Assembly: GCF_014784055.1 (NCBI RefSeq)
Contig: NZ_CP061813.1
Location: 1,141,501-1,205,500 of the forward strand
DNA from: Polaribacter haliotis
Lineage (GTDB): Bacteria; Bacteroidota; Bacteroidia; Flavobacteriales; Flavobacteriaceae
Direction of reading: 5' to 3'
Length of the DNA: 64,000 bases
Part shown: piece by piece, positions 37,295 through 46,224 of the stretch
Position numbering within the stretch: the first letter of the stretch is position 1
Layout of the letters: each line of letters starts with the position of its first letter
The notes under the pieces: model-generated
Database searches by the model: none
What the model saw: only the letters and a program-made list of their open reading frames with translations
What the model was told of the DNA's origin: nothing
Program-made: the position numbers and the translations under genes

Positions 37295-38076
37295 ACTTCT
37301 AAATCTCTATCGTAAGGAATGCTATTTAAAACGTGATTTATAACGTTTACTCTGGCTTCTGTTTTTCTATTTGCTCTAATAATTTTCCAAGGCGAATTTT
37401 CTGTATTTGTTTTTTGAAACATTACATTTTTGTATTCTGTATATTGGTCCCACAAATCTTGCGCTCGCTCATCTAACTTCGTCATTTTCCATTGTTTTAA
37501 TGGATTACTTTTAATTTCTGCAAAACGTTTTGCTTGTTCTTTTTTAGAAATAGACATGTATATTTTAACTAAATGAATTCCAGATTCTAAAATCATTCTT
37601 TCGAAATCGTTTACCTGATTCATAAAAATATCGTACTCTTTTTGTGTACAAAAACCGTTAACAGGTTCTAAAACAGCTCTGTTGTACCAGCTTCTATCGA
37701 AAAAAACAATTTCTCCTGCTTTTGGAAATTGCTCTACATATCGTTGGAAATACCATTGAGTTTCTTCGTCTTCTGTAGGTTTAGAAAGCGCTACAATTCG
37801 CATATGACGTGGATTAATACGTTCTGTTAATCTTCTAATCGCTCCTCCTTTTCCTGCAGCATCTCTTCCTTGAAAAACAATTATTATACGTTCGTTATTA
37901 TTAATTGCCCATTTTTGTAAACGGATTAATTCTACTTGAAGTTTTTTTAATTTCTTCTGGTAATCTACATATCGTAAACCTCTTTCAATATTTAAAGGAT
38001 CTTTAGACAAAAGTGCTAAAAGTCCTTTTTTTGTATTTAATTTTTTTACTTCTTGTGTTGTTAACTTGTCTTCCAT
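37291..38076 (-). CDS. Polyphosphate kinase 2 family protein (second of a tandem pair)
   Basis: PPK2 enzymes transfer phosphate between polyphosphate and nucleotides. This 261-residue copy has the Walker A segment G-R-D-A-A-G-K-G-G, the lid-type motif R-Y-V-E-Q-F-P-K-A-G-E-I, and the Walker B-type V-F-F-D-R-S-W-Y-N-R-A. It starts three bases after the stop of the other PPK2 gene, so the two are an operon of paralogs. Compared with its partner it has a shorter N-terminus and ends I-P-Y-D-R-D-L-E-V. Whether it makes ADP, ATP or NTP from nucleotides depends on class, which I cannot assign with certainty. Confidence 0.92.
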   Translation of the reverse strand: MEDKLTTQEVKKLNTKKGLLALLSKDPLNIERGLRYVDYQKKLKKLQVELIRLQKWAINNNERIIIVFQGRDAAGKGGAIRRLTERINPRHMRIVALSKPTEDEETQWYFQRYVEQFPKAGEIVFFDRSWYNRAVLEPVNGFCTQKEYDIFMNQVNDFERMILESGIHLVKIYMSISKKEQAKRFAEIKSNPLKQWKMTKLDERAQDLWDQYTEYKNVMFQKTNTENSPWKIIRANRKTEARVNVINHVLNSIPYDRDLEV

Positions 38077-38079
38077 TAC

Positions 38080-38937
38080 TTAATCTATATTGTTATTAGA
38101 ACGATAAAATCTCATTACTACATTAGGATCTGGTGTAATGGCCGTTTTTGCATCTTTTTTTCCATCATAATCAAACTGAGAAATTACATGTCTAATCGCT
38201 TCTAATCTTGCTACTTTTTTATCGTTTGTTTTCACCATCATCCAAGGACTGTAAGATGTGTGGGTTTTAGAAAACATTTCTGCCTTATAATGTGTGTATT
38301 TATCCCACAGATTTTGCCCTTGTTTATCAACAGGGCTAAATTTCCAACGCTTTAATGGGTTTTCTTTACGTTCTTCGAAACGTCTTAATTGTTCGTCTTT
38401 AGATATCGATAACCAAAATTTTATAATTATTAAACCATCTTCGTACATCATGTGTTCGAACTCTGGAACTTGCACTAAAAACTCTTTATACTGTTCTTCT
38501 GTACAAAATCCCATAACTGGTTCTACAACTGCTCTATTGTACCAACTTCTGTCGAAAAAAGCAATCTCACCTGGGTTAGGAAGTTCTTTTATATATCTTT
38601 GAAAATACCATTGTCCTTTTTCTACTTCTGTAGGTTTATTTAAAGCCACTAATCTACTAGATCTAGGATTTAAATGCTCCATAAATCGTCTAATATTACC
38701 TCCTTTTCCAGCAGCATCTCTTCCTTCGAAAATAACAGCTACACGTTTATTCTCTTTGGAAATCCATCTTTGCAACTTTACCAATTCGATTTGAAGTAAT
38801 CTTAACTCTTCTGTATAGGAAAGTGTTTTACTTACCTTATTATATAATTCACTTTTACTTTCTATAAGCGATAATAGTTCTTTATTAGTAACAGTATTCT
38901 CAAAATCTTCGGCAGTTAAACCTTTCTTCATATTCAT
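38080..38937 (-). CDS. Polyphosphate kinase 2 family protein (first of a tandem pair)
   Basis: The 285 residues share the PPK2 core with the next gene: F-E-G-R-D-A-A-G-K-G-G-N-I-R-R-F (Walker A), R-S-S-R-L-V-A-L-N-K-P-T-E, R-Y-I-K-E-L-P-N-P-G-E-I and A-F-F-D-R-S-W-Y-N-R-A-V. It has a longer C-terminal tail (D-Y-D-G-K-K-D-A-K to the end) that the second copy lacks. The pair may form a heteromeric enzyme or have different nucleotide preferences; both are inference. The start M-N-M-K-K could be either of two ATGs six bases apart. Confidence 0.92.
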   Translation of the reverse strand: MNMKKGLTAEDFENTVTNKELLSLIESKSELYNKVSKTLSYTEELRLLQIELVKLQRWISKENKRVAVIFEGRDAAGKGGNIRRFMEHLNPRSSRLVALNKPTEVEKGQWYFQRYIKELPNPGEIAFFDRSWYNRAVVEPVMGFCTEEQYKEFLVQVPEFEHMMYEDGLIIIKFWLSISKDEQLRRFEERKENPLKRWKFSPVDKQGQNLWDKYTHYKAEMFSKTHTSYSPWMMVKTNDKKVARLEAIRHVISQFDYDGKKDAKTAITPDPNVVMRFYRSNNNID

Positions 38938-39026
38938 CTTTATTATATATTGGTCTAAAAATAACTATTTTTTTTATTTAGAGAGTTAAAAATACATCAA
39001 TTAACAGAAGTTTTATCACATTCAAT

Positions 39027-39034
39027 TATATTTG
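39027..39034 (+). promoter_or_regulatory. -7 element for the LpxR-like gene
   Basis: TATATTTG is an exact match to TAnnTTTG and ends six bases before the ATG at 39041. The -33 box is not convincing. Confidence 0.5.
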
Positions 39035-39040
39035 CTTATT

Positions 39041-39991
39041 ATGAAAAAAATTAGCTTCATTCTCTTTCTTTTAACAACTTTAACTATTTGTTCTCAACAG
39101 AAATTTTCTCAAGAAATTAGTTTTATTACAGAAAACGATTTATATACTTCGTTAATTGACGATCACTATTATACCAATGGAATGTTTTTATCGTACAAAT
39201 ACCTCTCAAAAAAGAAAAAAAAAAAATTAGAAAAGCGTATTTTAGAGTGGAGTATTGGACACGAAATGTATTCACCTTACAAATCGGTTATAGCTTCAGT
39301 AGAAGAACATGATAGATCTTTTGCTGCTTATTTGTATGGAAGTTTTGGTATTAATAGAATTTATAATAATAACCAAAATTTTAAAACTTCTGTTCAATTA
39401 GGTATCCTTGGTTCTTATGCTTATGGAGAGGAATTACAGGATTTTATTCATAATATTTATGGTTTTAGGGAAGCTGTTGGTTGGGAATATCAAATAAAAA
39501 ATGCTTTGGGATTAAATTTTAATCTAGAATTTAATAAGCATTTACTAAAAGACAATTCTAATCATTTCGATGTTTCTTGGATAAACATGGCAAATGCAGG
39601 AACAGTTTATACAAACATTTCTACTGGAGTTTATGGTAGAATTGGTTTTAAACCTTTACAAGATTTAGCAAATTCTATTGGTTTTAATTCTAATATTAAT
39701 AATACTGACACGAATTATTTTAGAGAAATAGAATCTTTTTTATTTATAAAACCAACGATAAGATATGCACTTTATGATGCTACACTTCAAGGAAGTTTTT
39801 TAAATAAAAATAGTGAAGTTACAAGCGAACTCGTTCCTATCGTTTTTGATTTAGAAATCGGTTTAAAATTTACCTCAAATAGATTTAATTTTGGGTACAC
39901 ATTTAACTATAACACGAATAAATCTAAAGGGTTACGATTTGATAATGGTCATAAATATGGCTCTATAAATATTGCTTATTTGTTGAAATAG
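39041..39991 (+). CDS. LpxR-like lipid A deacylase family protein (DUF2219)
   Basis: This 316-residue protein (ATG 39041) has a signal peptide (I-L-F-L-L-T-T-L-T-I-C-S-Q). The mature part begins Q-E-I-S-F-I-T-E-N-D-L-Y and has Y-Y-T-N-G-M-F-L, resembling the N-terminal E-N-D and Y-T-N-G signatures of the outer-membrane lipid A 3'-O-deacylase family, followed by beta-barrel strands up to G-S-I-N-I-A-Y-L-L-K. In that family the enzyme removes a 3'-linked acyl chain from lipid A at the outer leaflet. A run of 12 A at 39215-39226 encodes part of a poly-Lys stretch near residue 60 and could slip. It stands alone as a transcription unit. Confidence 0.8.
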   Translation: MKKISFILFLLTTLTICSQQKFSQEISFITENDLYTSLIDDHYYTNGMFLSYKYLSKKKKKKLEKRILEWSIGHEMYSPYKSVIASVEEHDRSFAAYLYGSFGINRIYNNNQNFKTSVQLGILGSYAYGEELQDFIHNIYGFREAVGWEYQIKNALGLNFNLEFNKHLLKDNSNHFDVSWINMANAGTVYTNISTGVYGRIGFKPLQDLANSIGFNSNINNTDTNYFREIESFLFIKPTIRYALYDATLQGSFLNKNSEVTSELVPIVFDLEIGLKFTSNRFNFGYTFNYNTNKSKGLRFDNGHKYGSINIAYLLK

Positions 39992-39996
39992 AGATG

Positions 39997-40017
39997 TTGG
40001 AAGTTGGAAGTTGGAAG
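39997..40017. repeat. Short tandem repeat, three copies of TTGGAAG
   Basis: Three perfect head-to-tail copies of the 7-mer TTGGAAG lie just after the LpxR-like gene stop, followed by a run of T. The gap to the RecD-like gene (209 bases) holds nothing else that I can support. Confidence 0.7.
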
Positions 40018-40200
40018 TTTGATTTTTTTTTTTAGATTTTCTTTAATAAACTCTTTCAGGAATTTAGTAAATATTTTGAATTACGATTTAAAAAGATAAA
40101 CATTTAAAATAAAACTCTTTTCGACTTTAAAAACCCAAACCTTTTTAAATTTGAGACTTTGCGAGAAAATTTTGAACCTTTATACCCAGAAACCTAAACC

Positions 40201-41625
40201 CTATTCAATAAAAAAATCATCCTTAAAACCAATTAAATACAATTTTTCTTGTGCCCTTGTCATGGCAGTGTATAACCATCTAAAATATTCTTTAGAAACA
40301 CCATCTGGTAAATAAGGCTGCTCTATAAAAACGGTTTTCCATTGTCCACCTTGAGATTTGTGACAAGTCATAGCATAGGAGAATTTTACTTGTAAAGCGT
40401 TGAAGTATTTGTTCTTTTTAATGGCTAAAAATTGTTTGTATTTCGATTTTTCATGTGCGTAATCTTCTTTTACAGCTTCATAAAGCTTATTAGATTCTTC
40501 GTATTTTAGAGACGGACTTTCACTGGTTAGTGTATCTAAAAGCAACACAGTTTCGAAAGGTTGCATGTCAGGATAGTCAATCATTTTTATTTCTACTTCT
40601 GCAAACTTAAAACCATATAGCTCTTTGATAGAAAAGATTTTTAAAACTCTGCAAATATCTCCATTTGCAATAAAACCAGCTTTCGACGATTCATCTAACC
40701 AATAATAATTATTTTTTACAATCATAATATAATCTCCAGCAGAAATTTCATTTTCTTGCCCTCTAATATTATAACGTATTTGTTGGTTGTATTGATTGGC
40801 TCTTTTGTTTGAACGCACTATAAATGCAGTATCTTCTACACCTTCGTTTTCGTAAGCATTAACAATAGCATCCTCAATATCATAACCATCTTCCAATCTT
40901 TTTATGTCTGGAAAATTCACATCAAATTGAAAAGAATCTCCTTCATTTTGTAATAAAAGCCTTAAACTAGTTGCATTGGCTAAAATTCCTGAGTTTTCAT
41001 GTTGACGCATTACTTCGTCTAACTCTATTTCTTCTACATTTTTTTGATAATCGTACGTTAGTGTATCTAACTCCAAAGCAGGGCTAACATCTAATTTAAC
41101 TGGTGGAAGCTGTGCTGTATCTCCGATAAAAATAAGTTTACAATTTTTACCAGAATATACATAAGAGATTAAATCGTTTAATAAAGATTTCGAATCGAAC
41201 AAATTCTGATTCTGTTTCCCATCTGGAATCATAGAGGCTTCATCTACAATAAAAATAGTATTTGTGTGCTTATTAATTTGTAAAACAAAATCTACAGAAC
41301 CATTAGATTGCTTTTTTGGGAAATATATTTTTTTATGAATTGTAAACGCAGGTCTTTTCGAATATAAGGCAATTACTTTTGCAGCTCTTCCTGTTGGTGC
41401 TAATAAAACCGCTTTTTTACCTGCAGACGACAAACAATTTACAAAAGTACTTATTGTAGTAGTTTTTCCTGTTCCTGCATATCCTTTTAATAGAAATAGG
41501 GCATCTTTATCTTCATTAAAAATAAAGTCGCTTAAAAGTCTTAATAATTTCTCTTGCTTAAAAGTAGGCTCATGTGGAAATTTTAGAATAAGTTCTTTAT
41601 TAAATTCACTAGGTTTCTCTATCAT
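40201..41625 (-). CDS. RecD-like superfamily 1 DNA helicase
   Basis: The 474 residues include Walker A L-K-G-Y-A-G-T-G-K-T-T-T at about 47-58, motif II I-F-I-V-D-E-A-S-M-I-P, the K-L-I-F-I-G-D-T-A-Q-L-P-P-V motif III, the R-S-N-K-R-A segment and the C-terminal UvrD_C_2-like T-C-H-K-S-Q-G-G-Q-W followed by Y-T-A-M-T-R-A. These are the marks of the 5'-3' RecD/Dda-type helicases in AAA_30 families. It lacks the N-terminal domain of RecD2. It probably acts in DNA repair or replication restart. A TATCTTTG element on the minus strand (41642-41649) may be its promoter. Confidence 0.9.
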   Translation of the reverse strand: MIEKPSEFNKELILKFPHEPTFKQEKLLRLLSDFIFNEDKDALFLLKGYAGTGKTTTISTFVNCLSSAGKKAVLLAPTGRAAKVIALYSKRPAFTIHKKIYFPKKQSNGSVDFVLQINKHTNTIFIVDEASMIPDGKQNQNLFDSKSLLNDLISYVYSGKNCKLIFIGDTAQLPPVKLDVSPALELDTLTYDYQKNVEEIELDEVMRQHENSGILANATSLRLLLQNEGDSFQFDVNFPDIKRLEDGYDIEDAIVNAYENEGVEDTAFIVRSNKRANQYNQQIRYNIRGQENEISAGDYIMIVKNNYYWLDESSKAGFIANGDICRVLKIFSIKELYGFKFAEVEIKMIDYPDMQPFETVLLLDTLTSESPSLKYEESNKLYEAVKEDYAHEKSKYKQFLAIKKNKYFNALQVKFSYAMTCHKSQGGQWKTVFIEQPYLPDGVSKEYFRWLYTAMTRAQEKLYLIGFKDDFFIE

Positions 41626-41692
41626 ATAGCATTTAAAACATCAAAGATACATCGATTTGTAAATAAAAGTTTTTATCATTAAAAAAAAATTG

Positions 41693-41700
41693 TAGATTTG
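41693..41700 (+). promoter_or_regulatory. -7 element for the membrane protein/DUF3822/rsmD unit
   Basis: TAGATTTG fits TAnnTTTG and lies 27 bases before the ATG at 41728. A TTTT stretch is about 18 bases upstream. Confidence 0.5.
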
Positions 41701-41727
41701 CGATAAGACTATTAAAAAAATATTAAA

Positions 41728-42459
41728 ATGGGATTAATTGGAATGATTTTAGCAGCAGTATTAGTAGCTGTGCTTTTAGCTATAGTTATAGTTAAGTTTT
41801 TACCTTTAAAGTTACGTTGGTTAGCTTCTTTATTATTGCTATTTTTAGCAATATTTATAGGGTCACAAATTTATAATGGAATTATGGAACCCATTAATTT
41901 TAACAAGGGTAAAGTAAAAAAATATGCTAAAGTTGTAGAAAATCTTAAAATAATTAGAGATGCTCAAGTAAAACATTACGAAGCAACTGGAAGTTACACA
42001 AAAAATAAAACTGCTCTTATTAGTTTTGTAGATACTGCTAAATTAGCATTAACAAATACAAGAACTGAGGTGGTAAAAGAAAATAGAGGTGGTGGTATTA
42101 TTGTAGATGTAGAAAAAAGAGTTACAGACACAATTGGTTACGAACCAGTTTTAAAGTACTTTAAAGGTAAAGATTATAAAAATATGTTTAAAGTTCCTGG
42201 TCTTGAAGGAAAAGAGTTTGAATTAGAAGTTGGAACCGTAGAAAAAGTACCTGGTTTAGTAGTACCTACTTTCTTAGCAAAAACACCTAAGGCAGATCTT
42301 TTAAAAGGAATGAACGAATCTTTAATTAAACAAGAATTAGAAGCAATTGCTACTGATCAAATTAAAGGTGAATATATTTCTGTAGGTTCTTTAGATGAAG
42401 TAACTACAGGAGGTAACTGGCCTACTTATTACGATAAAAAAGGTGAGAAAAAAGAATAG
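41728..42459 (+). CDS. Two-TM membrane protein of unknown function
   Basis: The 243 residues start with two hydrophobic segments (I-L-A-A-V-L-V-A-V-L-L-A-I-V-I-V and W-L-A-S-L-L-L-L-F-L-A-I-F-I-G), then a soluble part with A-Q-V-K-H-Y-E-A-T-G-S-Y, P-V-L-K-Y-F-K-G-K-D and a C-terminal G-N-W-P-T-Y-Y-D. The sequence around residues 65-100 (L-K-I-I-R-D-A-Q, then G-S-Y-T) recalls the pilin-like prepeptide or pseudopilin pattern, but no prepilin cleavage site is present. It heads a unit with DUF3822 and rsmD. I cannot name a function. Confidence 0.78.
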   Translation: MGLIGMILAAVLVAVLLAIVIVKFLPLKLRWLASLLLLFLAIFIGSQIYNGIMEPINFNKGKVKKYAKVVENLKIIRDAQVKHYEATGSYTKNKTALISFVDTAKLALTNTRTEVVKENRGGGIIVDVEKRVTDTIGYEPVLKYFKGKDYKNMFKVPGLEGKEFELEVGTVEKVPGLVVPTFLAKTPKADLLKGMNESLIKQELEAIATDQIKGEYISVGSLDEVTTGGNWPTYYDKKGEKKE

Positions 42460-42469
42460 TACTCCTATT

Positions 42470-43261
42470 TTGAAAAACACAAAAGATAATAAATTATCCA
42501 TCCAATTTAATTTGGATGGATTTTCTTTTTCTATCCAAGATAGTATATCTAAAAAGGATATTTACTTTTGTGCTTACACTTTTAAAGAAACACAAGCAAC
42601 TCCAGAAAATTTATTATTAAAAATTGATGATATTTTTAAAAATGACACTCATTTACAGCAAGATTTTTCTACTGTAATCGTAATTCATCAAAATAACCTT
42701 TCTGCTTTAGTACCCAACCAATATTTTAATGAAGATAAGTTAAGTTCTTATTTAAATTTTAATATAAAAACGCTCTCAACTGATTTTATAACATTTGATG
42801 AAATTTCTTCTATAGATGCAAAAAATGTTTATGTACCTTATGTAAATATTAACAATTATTTATTTAACAATTTTGGGGAGTTCGATTATAAACATCATAG
42901 CTCTGTTCTTATAGATAAACTAATTCTACGAAACAAAAACGAGTCAAAAACTATGTATGTAAATGTTTCTAAAACAACATTCGACATTGTAGTTTTGGAA
43001 AATAAAAAACTAGTATTATACAATTCGTTTGCATATACTTCTAAAGAAGATTTTTTATATTATATTCTTTTTGTAGCAGAACAATTACAATTAGACACTA
43101 ACGAATTTCCTTTATATTTAATGGGAGATATAATTTTTAATTCGGAATTATACAAAATAACCTACACTTACATTAAAAATTTGAACTTCTTAGGAAGTAA
43201 AAACCCTATTTTTAAAGAATTAAATTTAGAAACACACACGAATTTTATACTATTAGGCTAA
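42470..43261 (+). CDS. DUF3822 family protein
   Basis: The open frame runs from a GTG at 42443, but the TTG at 42470, which gives M-K-N-T-K-D-N-K-L-S-I-Q-F-N-L-D-G-F-S-F, fits the family start better and lies 10 bases after the previous stop. The family is known only as a conserved Bacteroidota protein with an actin/ASKHA-like strand pattern (I-Q-F-N-L-D-G-F-S-F-S-I, then M-Y-V-N-V-S-K-T-T-F-D-I-V-V-L). It overlaps the rsmD start by one base (TAATG), so translation is coupled. A role beside the rRNA methyltransferase is implied only by the conserved order. Confidence 0.82.
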   Translation: MKNTKDNKLSIQFNLDGFSFSIQDSISKKDIYFCAYTFKETQATPENLLLKIDDIFKNDTHLQQDFSTVIVIHQNNLSALVPNQYFNEDKLSSYLNFNIKTLSTDFITFDEISSIDAKNVYVPYVNINNYLFNNFGEFDYKHHSSVLIDKLILRNKNESKTMYVNVSKTTFDIVVLENKKLVLYNSFAYTSKEDFLYYILFVAEQLQLDTNEFPLYLMGDIIFNSELYKITYTYIKNLNFLGSKNPIFKELNLETHTNFILLG

Positions 43262-43815
43262 TGAGAATTATTTCTGGAAAATTAAAATCAAGACGTTTAT
43301 CTGCGCCTAAAAACTTACCTGTTAGACCCACAACAGACATGGCCAAAGAATCTTTGTTTAATATTTTAAACAATACTTATTATTTCGACGGTATTTCTGT
43401 AATCGATTTATTCGCAGGAACAGGAAATATTAGCTACGAATTTGCTTCTCGAGGAACCAAAACTATTTATGCTGTAGATGCACATTTTGGATGTATAAAA
43501 TATATTAACGAAACCTCTAAAGCTCTTGATTTAGACATTAACACGTTAAAAAGTGACGTTTATAAGTTTTTAGAAAAAACTTCTTTAAAGGCAGATGTAA
43601 TTTTCGCAGACCCACCTTATGATTTCGAAGAAGAACAATTTTTAAAAATTGTGAATTTAGTTTTCGAAAAAGAAATGCTAAATAAAGATGGAATTTTAAT
43701 TGTAGAACATTCTAAACATACAGATTTATCTAAGCACGAAAGACATAGTTACGATAAACGTTATGGAGGAAACGTGTTTAGTTTCTTCGAAAATGAAACA
43801 ACGGAAGAAGAATAA
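43261..43815 (+). CDS. rsmD: 16S rRNA m2G966 methyltransferase
   Basis: RsmD methylates G966 of 16S rRNA in the 30S subunit. The 184 residues start M-R-I-I-S-G-K-L-K-S-R-R-L, the usual beginning. They show R-P-T-T-D-M-A-K-E-S-L-F-N, the SAM motif I-D-L-F-A-G-T-G-N-I-S-Y-E and the catalytic N/D-P-P-Y box as A-D-P-P-Y-D-F-E. Length is normal. The start codon overlaps the stop of the DUF3822 gene. A bidirectional terminator follows. Confidence 0.95.
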   Translation: MRIISGKLKSRRLSAPKNLPVRPTTDMAKESLFNILNNTYYFDGISVIDLFAGTGNISYEFASRGTKTIYAVDAHFGCIKYINETSKALDLDINTLKSDVYKFLEKTSLKADVIFADPPYDFEEEQFLKIVNLVFEKEMLNKDGILIVEHSKHTDLSKHERHSYDKRYGGNVFSFFENETTEEE

Positions 43816-43831
43816 ATTAAATTTTAAAGCA

Positions 43832-43870
43832 AAAAAAAAATACGGACAAAGCCGTATTTTTTTTTTATTA
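43832..43870. terminator. Bidirectional terminator between rsmD and the MoxR gene
   Basis: TACGG pairs with CCGTA (loop ACAAAG), extended by A-runs and T-runs on both sides. It ends rsmD on the plus strand and the DUF493-PPIase-MoxR operon on the minus strand. Confidence 0.85.
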
Positions 43871-43885
43871 TGTAATAATTCGTTT

Positions 43886-44839
43886 TTATAATAACGAATT
43901 TATAATTTTTTGAATGGTTACCCCTTCTGCTTCCGCTTTATAATTCTTTACAATTCTATGAGATAAAATAGGAATCGCAACCGCTTTTACATCTTCTATA
44001 TCTGGAGAAAACTTACCATGAACTGCTGCATGAGCTTTGGCTGCCAAAATTAAATTTTGTGAAGCTCTTGGTCCTGCACCCCAATCTAAATAAGATTTCA
44101 CTAATTCTGTAGCTTCTGGAGATTTTGGTCTTGTTTTACCAACCAAACGAACTGCATATTCTATTACATTATCTGCAACCGGTATTTTACGAATTAAATT
44201 CTGAATTTCTACAATTTCTGCTCCAGAGAAAATAGAATTTATTTTATTTTTAAAACTTGAGGTTGTATTTTTTACAACTTGTACTTCTTCATTAAAAGTT
44301 GGGTATTCTAAATTAATAGAAAACATAAACCTATCTAACTGCGCTTCAGGTAAAGGATATGTTCCTTCTTGCTCAATTGGGTTTTGAGTTGCCAATACAA
44401 AAAAAGGCAATTCTAATTTATAATGATTTCCAGAAATTGTTACAGAACGCTCTTGCATTGCTTCTAATAAAGCTGCTTGGGTTTTTGGTGGTGTTCTATT
44501 AATTTCGTCTGCTAAGATAATATTAGAAAAAATAGGGCCTTTTATAAATTTAAACTGTCTGTTTTCATCTAAAATTTCACTTCCTAAAATATCTGAAGGC
44601 ATTAAATCTGGTGTAAACTGAATTCTCTTAAAATTTAAACCTAATGCATCTGAAACCGTATTTACCAATAATGTTTTTGCCAATCCTGGAACACCAATTA
44701 ATAAAGAATGTCCACCACAAAAAACAGATAACAAAGTAAAATTTACTGCTTCTTGCTGTCCAATAATTACTTTTCCAATTTCAGATTGTAGTTGTTCATA
44801 TTTACCAACTAAATTCTTAACTGCTTGCACGTCTGACAT
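43886..44839 (-). CDS. MoxR family AAA+ ATPase
   Basis: The 317 residues have the MoxR Walker A as G-V-P-G-L-A-K-T-L, Walker B as I-I-L-A-D-E-I-N-R-T-P-P-K-T-Q-A-A-L-L-E and the sensor stretch F-V-L-A-T-Q-N-P-I-E-Q-E-G-T-Y. MoxR ATPases act as chaperones for assembly of specific complexes, often with von Willebrand-factor-A proteins; no such partner is adjacent here. The start overlaps the last base of the SurA-like gene, making it the last gene of the PPIase operon. A role in envelope protein maturation is suggested by its operon. Confidence 0.93.
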   Translation of the reverse strand: MSDVQAVKNLVGKYEQLQSEIGKVIIGQQEAVNFTLLSVFCGGHSLLIGVPGLAKTLLVNTVSDALGLNFKRIQFTPDLMPSDILGSEILDENRQFKFIKGPIFSNIILADEINRTPPKTQAALLEAMQERSVTISGNHYKLELPFFVLATQNPIEQEGTYPLPEAQLDRFMFSINLEYPTFNEEVQVVKNTTSSFKNKINSIFSGAEIVEIQNLIRKIPVADNVIEYAVRLVGKTRPKSPEATELVKSYLDWGAGPRASQNLILAAKAHAAVHGKFSPDIEDVKAVAIPILSHRIVKNYKAEAEGVTIQKIINSLL

Positions 44840-46224
44840 TACTTATTATTTATTTCTTTTTTCCAATTCTTTTTAAACTTACATTTAGCATGATCTTCCG
44901 AAATTTTAATATAAGTATCTTTAATTTTATCTTTAGACCATTTCTCTATAATTTCTTCCTTCTTTTTCTTTAAAGCTAAATCTTGTATTTTTACATAATC
45001 ATTTACAATATCTGCAGTATGCGTATCTGTTCTTTCTTTCATTAAGATAAACTTATACATTTTTTCTCCATTTCCAGACTCATCATAAAAAACATCGGTA
45101 ATTTCTCCTGTTTTTAAATCGTTAACTCTTGCATAAAATGCAGGATCCATTCTTGTTAAATCGAATTTAGATTCTCCTGTATATGGATTTAAAATAAGAC
45201 CTCCATTATTTTTAGAATCTTTGTCTTCGGAATATTTTTTAACAGCATCTTCGAAACTAATTTTACCATCTTTAATCTCTTGCTTAATTTCTTCTAATTT
45301 ATCTTGAGTTTCTTTTAACTTACTATCTGGTATTAAAGGTTTCATTAAAATATGTGAAGCAACTCTAGTATTTCCTTTAATTTCGTGTAATTGCATTAAG
45401 TGATAACCAAAATTAGATTTAAAAGGCTCCGAAATTTCGCCAACTTCTAAACTAAATGCCATTTCTTTAAATTCTTTAATAAAGTTAGATTCTTTTGTGA
45501 TTGGGTATCTACCTCCATTTTGTACAACTCCAGGGTCTTCAGAATTAATAACGGCTTTCATTTTAAAACTTGCGCCATCTTGTATTTCTTTTTTAATTGC
45601 ATTTAACGATGCAATAACTCTATCTACTTCTTCTTTCGTTGGTTCCGCATTTAATACAATTTGAGCCAATTCTATCTCTGCTGTAAATTCTGGTAATTCT
45701 CCAGCATCTTTTAAGCCATTATAATACAAACGAACTTCTTCTGGAGTTACATCTACTTTTTCTGTTATATTTAATTGTTCTTTTTCTATTAATGCATTCT
45801 CTTTTTGTACGTTGTATAATTCTCCTTTTAAATCATCTAAATCATTAAAACCATAAGATTTTATAACTTTATCTATGGATCCAAGTTGCTGTGTAAAATA
45901 TTGTATACTTCTATCTACTTTTGCATTTACTTCTGCATCTGAAACTGTAACACTATCAATTACTGCATGATGAGATAATAGCTTTTGCTGCATCAACTCC
46001 TCTAACATTTCACAATCTGTAAATGTAATTTTTCCTTCGCTTCTAAGTTCTACTTCTTGTTTAAATTTGGCAATGTCGGAATCTAAAACAATATTTTTAC
46101 CAACAACAACTGCTACACCATCTATTTTCACTTTCTGTGCGTGTAACGTTTGTGAGCTTATTAAAAGAAAAGCTATAATTGGTAAGAATTTAATATATTT
46201 TAAAATTGTTGTTTTGTGTGGCAT
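44839..46224 (-). CDS. SurA-like periplasmic peptidyl-prolyl isomerase/chaperone
   Basis: This 461-residue protein has a signal peptide (F-L-P-I-I-A-F-L-L-I-S-S-Q-T-L-H-A-Q). A SurA N-type helical domain (D-G-V-A-V-V-V-G-K-N-I-V-L-D-S-D-I) is followed by two parvulin-type segments: G-G-R-Y-P-I and M-A-F-S-L-E-V-G-E-I-S-E-P-F with F-G-Y-H-L-M-Q-L, and a second, more divergent one with A-S-H-I-L-M-K-P and K-N-N-G-G-L-I-L-N-P-Y-T-G. It should help fold outer-membrane proteins in the periplasm. Its start overlaps the upstream lipoprotein gene by 35 bases. Confidence 0.92.
   Translation of the reverse strand: MPHKTTILKYIKFLPIIAFLLISSQTLHAQKVKIDGVAVVVGKNIVLDSDIAKFKQEVELRSEGKITFTDCEMLEELMQQKLLSHHAVIDSVTVSDAEVNAKVDRSIQYFTQQLGSIDKVIKSYGFNDLDDLKGELYNVQKENALIEKEQLNITEKVDVTPEEVRLYYNGLKDAGELPEFTAEIELAQIVLNAEPTKEEVDRVIASLNAIKKEIQDGASFKMKAVINSEDPGVVQNGGRYPITKESNFIKEFKEMAFSLEVGEISEPFKSNFGYHLMQLHEIKGNTRVASHILMKPLIPDSKLKETQDKLEEIKQEIKDGKISFEDAVKKYSEDKDSKNNGGLILNPYTGESKFDLTRMDPAFYARVNDLKTGEITDVFYDESGNGEKMYKFILMKERTDTHTADIVNDYVKIQDLALKKKKEEIIEKWSKDKIKDTYIKISEDHAKCKFKKNWKKEINNK

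Noticed and set aside
39997..40017. TTGGAAG triplet as a possible phase-variable element
   Set aside because: It lies downstream of the LpxR-like stop and in no coding frame or promoter; probably an incidental short tandem duplication.
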